Origin: RSA11 sp036564135
GTDB taxonomy: Bacteria > Actinomycetota > Thermoleophilia > Solirubrobacterales > 70-9
DNA length: 51,937 nt
Direction of reading: 5' to 3'
NCBI GenBank assembly: GCA_036564135.1
Contig: DATCLC010000168.1
Coordinates: 1-51,937, forward strand
Positions 33,870 to 40,476 of the stretch are shown piece after piece. The first letter of the stretch is position 1. Each line of letters starts with the position of its first letter. Below the pieces are notes generated by a model that saw only the letters and a program-made list of their open reading frames with translations, had not been told where the DNA came from and made no database searches. A program made the position numbers and the translations under genes.

Positions 33870-34462
33870 GCACCGCGCCGGACAAGCCGCGCCCCGGGCT
33901 GCCCCGGGCGGTCGACGTGCTGCTCGCCGCCGTCGGCCTGATCGTGGCGTCGCCGCTGCTTTTGGTCGCGGCGATCGCGATCAAGCTCGACTCCCGCGGC
34001 CCCGTGATCTACCGCCAGCGGCGCGTGGGCTTGAACGGCGAGTCCTTCGAGATGTGGAAGCTGCGCACGATGACCCACGGGGCGCCGCTCGGCGGCGTGT
34101 GGGACCCGCTCACCGCCGACGACCCGCGCGTGACCAGGGTGGGCGCCTGGCTGCGGCGCACCTCGCTCGACGAGCTGCCCAACCTGGTGAACGTCCTGCG
34201 CGGGGAAATGGCGATCGTCGGCCCGCGCCCGACGATTCCCGAGCAGGTCGCCGAGTACACGCCGCACCAGCGCCGCCGGCTCGCGGTGAAGCCCGGGCTC
34301 ACCGGCTGGGCGCAGATCAACGGCCGGGCGTCGATCCCTTGGGAGGAGCGGATCGAGCTCGACATCTGGTACGTCGAGAACCGCAGCCTGCGGCTCGACC
34401 TGCGGATCATCGCCAAGACGTTCTCGCTGCTCGTCACCGGTAAGGGCCTCTACGAAGCGTGA
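33866..34462 (+). CDS. Initiating sugar-phosphate transferase (bacterial sugar transferase family), apparent CTG start
   Basis: Transfers a sugar phosphate to undecaprenyl phosphate, the first step of repeat-unit assembly. The 198-residue protein is the minimal catalytic form: one hydrophobic helix (about residues 15-38), RQRRVGLNGESFEMWKLRTM, LPNLVNVLRGEMAIVGPRP and KPGLTGWAQINGR. No ATG, GTG or TTG gives a full helix; the GTG after VD would start inside it. CTG 33866 lies five bases after GGAGGGA and forms a CTGA overlap with the preceding stop, copying the ATGA/GTGA overlaps used across this window. It overlaps the next gene by GTGA. Confidence 0.88.
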   Translation: MSTAPDKPRPGLPRAVDVLLAAVGLIVASPLLLVAAIAIKLDSRGPVIYRQRRVGLNGESFEMWKLRTMTHGAPLGGVWDPLTADDPRVTRVGAWLRRTSLDELPNLVNVLRGEMAIVGPRPTIPEQVAEYTPHQRRRLAVKPGLTGWAQINGRASIPWEERIELDIWYVENRSLRLDLRIIAKTFSLLVTGKGLYEA

Positions 34463-35505
34463 GCGCGCGCCTGCTGACAACGAGCGACGCCGCCGCATGG
34501 GACGCGGCGCTGCCCGCATCGGCGAGCGTCTTCGGCAGCCGCGGCTTCGCCCGCGCCCAGGAGGAGCTCGGCGCCGGCGAGGCGCGCCTGCTCGTCTGCG
34601 AGGCCGACGGCGCGCGGCTCGTCTACCCGCTGCTTCTGCGGCCCCTGCCCGATGATCTGCCGAAACCAAACGGCGCGCGCTGGGACTCGGCCTCGCCGCC
34701 GTTTACGGGGCCGCTCGCCGCGCCCGATGGCGCCGATCGCGACGGCTGGGCGGAGGAGATCGCGGCGGCGCTCGCGGAGGAGGGGGTCGTCGCGGAGTTC
34801 GCCCACCTGCATCCCTGGCGCGCGCGGGCCGAGCTGGTCGGAGGCGGGGAGTTCGACCGCGAGATCGTGTGGGTGGACGTGACGCTGGACGAGGAGCGCC
34901 TCTGGCGCGACTCGTATTCGCGCGCCTGCCGCAAGAACGTGAAGCGCGCCCAGCGCGAGGGCGTGGTCGTGCGGCCCGCGCGCGACGAGGGCGACATCGC
35001 CGAGTTCCACCGCATCTACATCGCGACGATGGAGCGCAACCGGGCGCTGCCGAGCTACTTCTTCGAGCTCGACTACTTCCTTGCGATCTGGCGCGAGCTG
35101 CCCGACAACGCGCGCTTCGCGCTCGCCGAGCACGAGGGCAAGGTGGTCGCCGCAACCCTGTATTTGCACGACGACGCTGACGTCTACTCGTATTTGGGTG
35201 GCGCCGACCACGCCTACCAGCGGCTGCGCCCGACGAACGCGGTGGTCGACGACACGATCCGCTGGGCGCGCGAGCAGGGCAAGCGCCGGCTCGTGCTCGG
35301 CGGCGGGTATCGCCCCGGCGACGGGATCTTCCGCTTCAAGGCGAGCTTCTCGCCCGAGCGCGCGGAGCTGCGGCTCGCCAAGCGCGTCCACATGCCCGGC
35401 GCCTACGAGGAGCTCGTCGCGGCCTGGCGCGCGCGCCACGGCGCCGAGCCGTCCGGCTACTTCCCGCTCTACCGCGCCCAGGCGCAGGTTCCGGAGGAGC
35501 GGTGA
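34459..35505 (+). CDS. FemAB/GNAT_6-type acyltransferase
   Basis: The 348-residue protein fits the Acetyltransf_6 (FemAB-like) family found in polysaccharide clusters: N-terminal SVFGSRGFARAQEE, a central RACRKNVKRAQREGVVVRPA, then FHRIYIATMERNRALPSYFF, VVAATLYLHDDADVYSYLGG and LVLGGGYRPGDGIFRFKASF. Members transfer acetyl or aminoacyl groups; here modification of a sugar or a peptide stem is plausible. GTG 34459 overlaps the sugar transferase stop, and its own stop overlaps the methyltransferase start (GTGA). Confidence 0.85.
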   Translation: MSARLLTTSDAAAWDAALPASASVFGSRGFARAQEELGAGEARLLVCEADGARLVYPLLLRPLPDDLPKPNGARWDSASPPFTGPLAAPDGADRDGWAEEIAAALAEEGVVAEFAHLHPWRARAELVGGGEFDREIVWVDVTLDEERLWRDSYSRACRKNVKRAQREGVVVRPARDEGDIAEFHRIYIATMERNRALPSYFFELDYFLAIWRELPDNARFALAEHEGKVVAATLYLHDDADVYSYLGGADHAYQRLRPTNAVVDDTIRWAREQGKRRLVLGGGYRPGDGIFRFKASFSPERAELRLAKRVHMPGAYEELVAAWRARHGAEPSGYFPLYRAQAQVPEER

Positions 35506-36281
35506 GCGAGGCGCGCGACCAGCGCTCCTTCTTCCGCGAGGTCGAGCGCGACTACTGGGCTGCCGCGGAGGGCCTCAAGCCCGAGGAGCGCGCGCTGATC
35601 GAGGCGCACCTCGACCGCGACGGCGTCACGCTCGAGGCGGGCACGGGCGGGGGCCGGATCGTCCGCGCGATGGCCGCGCTCGGCTTCACCAGGCTCGCCG
35701 GGTTCGACTTCGCCCCGGAGCTGATCGACGCGGCGCGCCGGGCCGACGCCGCGGGCGCGATCGACTTCCGCGTGGCCGACGCGACCGCGCTGCCCTACGG
35801 CGACGCCGAGTTCGACCAGGCGCTCTACCTCCAGCAGATCGTCTGCACGATCGAGTCGCGGGGAGGCCGGCGCGCGGCGCTCGCCGAGGCCGCCCGCGTG
35901 CTGCGCCCGGGCGGCGTCGCGCTGTTTTCCTTCCTCTGCCTCGAGGGCCGCGAGCGCTCGACCGTGCAGCGCGCCTACGTCGCGTACCTGCGCGCGCTGC
36001 GGCGGGTGCGCGGCTCGCAGCGCGAGCCGCAGCTCATGCCGCGCCTGCGCCTGCGGGGGAGGGTGAACCCCGGGGCGCTGCGCGACGCGGGGCCGTACAC
36101 GTACTGGTACCGCGCCGCGGAGGCCGCGGCCGAGCTCGAGGGCGCCGGGTTCCGGGTGAAGGGCCTTGCGTGCGGGCCGGACGCCGCGCAGGGGGCGCTG
36201 TTCGGCGACGCGACGCGGTTGCTGGCTGAGGGGGAGCTGGATCAGACGCTGTACGTGGTCGCGCGGCGCGCCGCGGATTAG
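35502..36281 (+). CDS. Class I SAM-dependent methyltransferase
   Basis: The 259-residue protein has the SAM-binding motif I LEAGTGGGRIVRAM, motif II-like acidic end FDFAPELI, ADATALPYGDAEFDQALYL, and VLRPGGVALFSFL, giving a complete Rossmann methyltransferase. There is no target-recognition domain. As the last gene of the coupled run from the GT2 gene onward (CTGA, GTGA, GTGA overlaps), it probably methylates a sugar of the repeat unit or its lipid-linked form. The repeat array starts about 20 bases downstream. Confidence 0.85.
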   Translation: MSEARDQRSFFREVERDYWAAAEGLKPEERALIEAHLDRDGVTLEAGTGGGRIVRAMAALGFTRLAGFDFAPELIDAARRADAAGAIDFRVADATALPYGDAEFDQALYLQQIVCTIESRGGRRAALAEAARVLRPGGVALFSFLCLEGRERSTVQRAYVAYLRALRRVRGSQREPQLMPRLRLRGRVNPGALRDAGPYTYWYRAAEAAAELEGAGFRVKGLACGPDAAQGALFGDATRLLAEGELDQTLYVVARRAAD

Positions 36282-36300
36282 GGCGGCGAAGGCGGGGCGG

Positions 36301-36450
36301 TGCGCGTCGCTGTCGCGGACTCGCGCCCGTCCTCCCCGCGAATCCGCGATTCATACGACGGGGGCGTGGTTATCGCGGAATCGCGCGAGGGGGCGTCATG
36401 AGTCCGCGATCTCGACGATGGGGCCGTATCTATCGCGGTTTCGCGATGGG
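36301..36450. repeat. Array of five TCGCG-N4-CGCGA repeat units in alternating orientation
   Basis: Cores start at 36313 (TCGCG-GACT-CGCG, plus), 36337 (minus, CGCG-AATC-CGCGA), 36373 (TCGCG-GAAT-CGCG, plus), about 36400 (partial, minus, AGTCCGCGAT) and 36433 (TCGCG-GTTT-CGCGA, plus). Similarity extends outward from the cores (CGTCG or GGGGC on the 5' side). The array fills the gap between the convergent methyltransferase and amidase genes. Confidence 0.75.
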
Positions 36451-36452
36451 GA

Positions 36453-37706
36453 TCAGCCGCCTACGCCGCCGGAGCCCCCGCCCGGGTCCTTCGGGTCCTT
36501 CGGCTTTTTGGGGTCCTTGAAGCGGTTGATGCGGCGCTGCGTCTTCCGGGTGATCTTCTTGATCTGGCGGTTGAGGGCGTCGCCCGGGCAGGCGGTGAGG
36601 CCGACCCGGCGGTGGCCGATGATGCGCTTGGTGCGCACGACCCTGCCCTTGGGGTAGCGGCTCGCGGGGCCGCCGCCGGACTTCATCTTGGCCTTGCCCT
36701 TGGTCGTACGGCCGTGGCGCACGAGCTTCCACGCGAGGAACCTCACGACCCCGCGCATCGCCTTCTTGCTGATCCCCTGGTCGTTGAACGTCCCGAGGAC
36801 CGCGACGCCCGTGGTGAGCGAGTTGAAGCCCTGGGCGTGGGCGCCGACGACGGCCTTGCGCAGACCGCCGGCGCGCCCCTCATAGACGTTGCCGAAGCGG
36901 TCGACGAGCGCGTTGTAGCCGATGTCGTCCCACCCGTTGCCGTTGCGGTGGTAGCGGCAGATGCCGAGGATCATCGAGGGGGCCTCGGCCTCCGAGTAGG
37001 TGTTCGCGTTCACGGTGTGATGGACGACGGCGGCGCGGACCCCGCCGATGGCCGGCTTGCGACGCGGGCGGCAGCCGCGCTTGCCCTTGCGCTCCGCTCC
37101 CCAGCCGGCGCGGCTGATGACCTTGGGACGCGGCGGATCGGCCTTGGCGGTCGTCCCGAGCAAGGAGGCGGCGGAGATGAACGCGGAGCTCACCGCGGCG
37201 CGGGCGCGGTTGAGCAGGGAGTCGACGGGCGTCGCGTCGCCGGAGACGTTGACGTAGTGGATGCGCCCCTCGGGGCGCCAGCCGTGGGCGCGCACCTGCA
37301 GCTCGTCGGCCCCGCCGAACCAGACGGGGTCGCCGTTCGCCGTCTCGGTCCAGGGGGTCCACTCACCGCCGCGCTCGCGGCCGCGCAGCTCGTAGGGCCG
37401 CATCTCGCCCGCGATCCCGGCCAGGTCGAAGCGTGCCGGCGCCTCGATGACCGGGGAGCGGTAGACGGCCTCGGCGCGCCCGCCCTCTTCGCGGTGGCCG
37501 TGGGAGCGCAACGCCCGAGCGGCGGGCGCGGGCGCGCGCTCAAGCGCCGGCAGCGCCTGCCGGAACTCCTCGATCTCGGGCGCGTAGGGCGTGGTCGAGA
37601 GCGCGGGAGCGAGCGCCCAGGCCAGCCCTCCGGCCAGCGCGAGCGCGAGCACTCCGGCGATTCGCCGCAGCACGCGCGCGGTCCGATTGTGAGCGTTTGA
37701 TTGCAA
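36453..37706 (-). CDS. Exported PGRP-type N-acetylmuramoyl-L-alanine amidase
   Basis: The 417-residue protein has an N-terminal hydrophobic segment (about residues 14-36) serving as signal or anchor, a linker domain with WTPWTETANGDPVWFGG, and an amidase_2/PGRP domain (about 195-375): RAGWGA, VVHHTVNANTYSE with the zinc histidine, DIGYNALVDRFGNVYEGRAG and GHRRVGLTACPGD with the other ligands. It should cleave the glycan-peptide bond in peptidoglycan. The tail is Lys/Pro-rich and ends in glycines, perhaps wall-binding. TTG 37706 is the first start; an internal GTG, MLRRIAGVLAL-like, is also possible. Confidence 0.88.
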   Translation of the reverse strand: MQSNAHNRTARVLRRIAGVLALALAGGLAWALAPALSTTPYAPEIEEFRQALPALERAPAPAARALRSHGHREEGGRAEAVYRSPVIEAPARFDLAGIAGEMRPYELRGRERGGEWTPWTETANGDPVWFGGADELQVRAHGWRPEGRIHYVNVSGDATPVDSLLNRARAAVSSAFISAASLLGTTAKADPPRPKVISRAGWGAERKGKRGCRPRRKPAIGGVRAAVVHHTVNANTYSEAEAPSMILGICRYHRNGNGWDDIGYNALVDRFGNVYEGRAGGLRKAVVGAHAQGFNSLTTGVAVLGTFNDQGISKKAMRGVVRFLAWKLVRHGRTTKGKAKMKSGGGPASRYPKGRVVRTKRIIGHRRVGLTACPGDALNRQIKKITRKTQRRINRFKDPKKPKDPKDPGGGSGGVGG

Positions 37707-37810
37707 AGCCTTGCCTAACCCCTAACACGGCGGCCACCAGAAAGGTTCGCCTTCGGCGTCGCCCTTCTTCCCGCTGCAACCGCGCCTGCCCGAAAGCGTG
37801 ACACGCAAAC

Positions 37811-37839
37811 GGCCGCCCGCCCGCCCCGAGCGGGCGGCC
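37811..37839 (-). terminator. Hairpin terminator after the DUF3105 gene
   Basis: A perfect 10-bp stem (37811-37820 with 37830-37839) and 9-base loop lie 24 bases past the DUF3105 stop on the minus strand. It separates that gene from the amidase. Confidence 0.65.
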
Positions 37840-37862
37840 TGCAAGTCGTCGCTCAGCCGGGA

Positions 37863-38645
37863 CTACTCGGGGAGGACGACCGGGATGTCCTCGGGCCCGC
37901 GCCCGCGGAACGTGTCGCGGAAGGCGCGGATCGCGTCGATGGTCGCGGCGCCCTCGTAGGAGTCGCAGAGCAAAAGCTGAGTCCACGCCGCCGCGGCGAC
38001 CTGCGCGTCCATCGTCTCGTTCGGCATGAGCAGCATCGCCTCGGGCGACTCCTGGAACAGCCCCTTGAGCTCGAGCTGCTGCTCCTCGGGAAGGTCTGGC
38101 TTGTAGGCGATCACGATGCGTCCGTGCTCGAGGGAGTGGACGTAGTACTTGGGCTCGACGGGCTCAGAGTAGGCGCCGTCGGCCTGGACGAGGTCGGGGT
38201 TGATGTGATCGCCGGAGTTGGCGGGGTCGGTCTTGTAGTCGGGCGGCTCAGCGCCCTCGCCGAAGTGGCGGTTGCCCTCGTCCTTGAGGTCGAGCTGCAG
38301 CTCGCAGTTCGCCTTCTTCGCGGCCTGCTCGAGGCGCGCCTCCTGCACCGGCGGAGGCGTCGTGCCCTCCCGGGTGTCGAGGGCGTAGTCGTTGATCACG
38401 CCGCTCATCGTCTTGATCCCGGCGGCCCGGAGGTCATCCTCACTGATCTCCTGCCCCCCGGACGTGACGGTGCTCTCGTCGCCGCCCGCGACGGCGACCA
38501 CGAGCGCGGCGCCGATCGCGATCACGATGATCCCCGCGACCGCGTAGGCGATCATCAAGCGGCGCCGCTCCGCCTTCGACGCGGCCTGCTGCGCAGCGAG
38601 TCGCTGCTGGCGCAGGCGCTCGCGTTCTTCCCTCCGACTGCTCAT
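37863..38645 (-). CDS. DUF3105 membrane-anchored protein
   Basis: The 260-residue protein has a charged coiled-coil-like N-terminus (RREERERLRQQRLAAQQAA), one membrane helix (about 34-53) and an external DUF3105 domain (about 105-258). The domain is marked by HFGEGAEPPDYKTDPANSGD followed by H, and by YYVHSLEHGRIVIAYKP with its conserved histidines, then a single late cysteine LLLCDSY. The family is common in actinobacteria and related phyla; function is unknown, though its His pattern suggests metal binding. ATG 38645 is chosen over GTG 38651. Confidence 0.85.
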   Translation of the reverse strand: MSSRREERERLRQQRLAAQQAASKAERRRLMIAYAVAGIIVIAIGAALVVAVAGGDESTVTSGGQEISEDDLRAAGIKTMSGVINDYALDTREGTTPPPVQEARLEQAAKKANCELQLDLKDEGNRHFGEGAEPPDYKTDPANSGDHINPDLVQADGAYSEPVEPKYYVHSLEHGRIVIAYKPDLPEEQQLELKGLFQESPEAMLLMPNETMDAQVAAAAWTQLLLCDSYEGAATIDAIRAFRDTFRGRGPEDIPVVLPE

Positions 38646-38697
38646 GAGCACGGGAGCCTAGCGGACACGCGTCTTCTGTCCGCCGTAAACCGCGTGG

Positions 38698-39549
38698 TTA
38701 TGCGGCGTCGCGCCCCGCGACGGGGGCCTCGGCGTAGGCCCCCTCCAGGAACTCGGCGAGAACCCCGTTCAGCCGCCGCGGCCGGATGCGCCACTCGACG
38801 ATCGAGCTCGCGTTCACGAGGCGCGCGTTCGGCATCTCCTCGGCGAGGTTGCCCGCGTCCGAGAACGGGTGGATCGGCTCGCCGGGGTGGCCGATCACGA
38901 GCGCCGGCTCGGCGATCCGCTTGCGCTCGGGATGGGGCGGGGCGGTCCGCCCGAACAGGATCCCCTCGAGCACAGCGGTCGAGGACTCCGGATCCTGGCG
39001 GGTCCAGTCGAGCAGGATGTCCACGAGGAAGTGCGACCGGGGCACCCGCGAGGTGAGGGCGGCCAGCCCCCTCAGCGCGGGCCTGCCGAAGCGCAGGCCG
39101 ACGAGCACCGGCGTGAAGAAGAGCGACGCGCCCAGCAGCGCGTTGTCGAGTACCGGCATCTCGATGACGAGCGCCCGCGCGCGGCCGGGATTGGCCACGG
39201 CGAACTCGAGCGCGGTGTTCGCGCCCAGGGACGTTCCGCCGACGACGGGCTGGTCGAGCCCGAGATGGTCGACGAGCGCCGCCACCTGCTTGGCGAACGC
39301 CGGCATGTTGTAGAGGTGCATCTCCGGCGGCCGATCCGACTGCCCGTGGCCGAGCAGATCCAGCGTCACGACGCGGAAGCCCCGCTTGGCCATCGCGGGC
39401 GCCAGCAGGTCGTACATGCGCCGGTTCATGAGCAGCCCGTGGACGAGCACGAGCGCGCGCTCGCCCGAGCCCCAGTCGCCGTAGGCCAGACGGTAGCCCT
39501 CGAACTCGAACTCGCCCGCGCGCTCGGTCAGCCTCGCGGCCGCGCTCAC
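38698..39549 (-). CDS. Alpha/beta hydrolase
   Basis: The 283-residue protein shows the alpha/beta hydrolase order: LVLVHGLLMNRRMYDLLAPAM (oxyanion HG), VVTLDLLGHGQSDRP, the nucleophile elbow GGTSLGANTALEFA, with Ser in GTSLG, a cap region, and VIGHPGEPIHPFSDAG carrying the late acid and histidine region. Substrate unknown. GTG 39549 overlaps the metF stop as GTGA, so it is translated after metF, though no link to folate metabolism is obvious. Confidence 0.85.
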   Translation of the reverse strand: MSAAARLTERAGEFEFEGYRLAYGDWGSGERALVLVHGLLMNRRMYDLLAPAMAKRGFRVVTLDLLGHGQSDRPPEMHLYNMPAFAKQVAALVDHLGLDQPVVGGTSLGANTALEFAVANPGRARALVIEMPVLDNALLGASLFFTPVLVGLRFGRPALRGLAALTSRVPRSHFLVDILLDWTRQDPESSTAVLEGILFGRTAPPHPERKRIAEPALVIGHPGEPIHPFSDAGNLAEEMPNARLVNASSIVEWRIRPRRLNGVLAEFLEGAYAEAPVAGRDAA

Positions 39550-40454
39550 GCGGGTTCCTCGATCCGCGGCTGCGCCCGCTCCCACGGGCGCGAGGCGCGC
39601 AGCGCACTCAGCACCGCGCGCGTGCCGGGGGCGCGGTTCAGCGCGTAGAAGTGGATCCCGGGCGCTCCGCCGGCGAGCAGCTCCTCACACTGGCGCGCCG
39701 CGTAGGCGACGCCCAGCAGCCGCTCGGCCTCCTCGTCGCCGCCCAGCTCCTTCATCGCCGCGTCCAGCTCGGGCGGGATCGATGCATCGCAGAGCTTGCA
39801 GATGCGGACCACCTGCGCGTAGCTCTGGATCGGGATCACGCCCGGGATGATCGGTACGTGGATGCCCATCTCCCGCGCGCGCTCCACGAAGTTCCAGTAG
39901 ACGGAGTTGTCGAAGAAGAGCTGCGTGATCAAAAACCGGGCGCCCGCCTCGACCTTGGTCTTCAGGTACTTGAGGTCATCCTCCAGGCTCGGCGCCTCGG
40001 GATGCACCTCGGGGAAGCAGGCACCGCCCACGGTGAAGTCCCAGCGGGCGGTGATGAACTCGGTGAGCTCGGCCGCACTCCTCAGCCCGCCGGGGAACGG
40101 GACGAAGTCCTTCTGCCCGCGGGGCGGATCGCCGCGCAGCGCGAGCACGTTCTCGATCCCCGCGGCTGCGTAGCGGTCGAGGATGCGAGCGAGGCCCTCG
40201 CGCGTCTCCCCGACGCAGCTCAGGTGCGCCATCGTCTCGATCCCCTCCTCGCGCTTGATCCGCTCGGCGATCTCGACGGTGCCGTCGCGGGTCGTGCCGC
40301 CGGCGCCGTAGGTGACCGAGACGAAGTCGGGCTCCAGCGGCTTCAGCGCCTCGATCGTCTCGAAGAGCTGGTCGACCCCCTCCGGGGTCTTCGGGGGGAA
40401 GAACTCGAACGAGAAGACGGGCTCGTCCTTGGCGAACGCCTCGGTGATCCGCAT
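39546..40454 (-). CDS. metF: 5,10-methylenetetrahydrofolate reductase
   Basis: Supplies methyl-tetrahydrofolate for methionine synthesis. The 302-residue TIM-barrel flavoprotein carries FSFEFFPPKTPEGVD with the catalytic Glu, FVSVTYGAGGTTRDGT, AHLSCVGETREGL, NVLALRGDPPRG, CFPEVHPEAPS and FLITQLFFDNSVYWNFV. Length matches the bacterial enzyme, which lacks the eukaryotic regulatory domain. No riboswitch or T-box is seen in the short space upstream. Confidence 0.96.
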   Translation of the reverse strand: MRITEAFAKDEPVFSFEFFPPKTPEGVDQLFETIEALKPLEPDFVSVTYGAGGTTRDGTVEIAERIKREEGIETMAHLSCVGETREGLARILDRYAAAGIENVLALRGDPPRGQKDFVPFPGGLRSAAELTEFITARWDFTVGGACFPEVHPEAPSLEDDLKYLKTKVEAGARFLITQLFFDNSVYWNFVERAREMGIHVPIIPGVIPIQSYAQVVRICKLCDASIPPELDAAMKELGGDEEAERLLGVAYAARQCEELLAGGAPGIHFYALNRAPGTRAVLSALRASRPWERAQPRIEEPA

Positions 40455-40476
40455 GAGCTGATGGTAAGTGAGAGCG

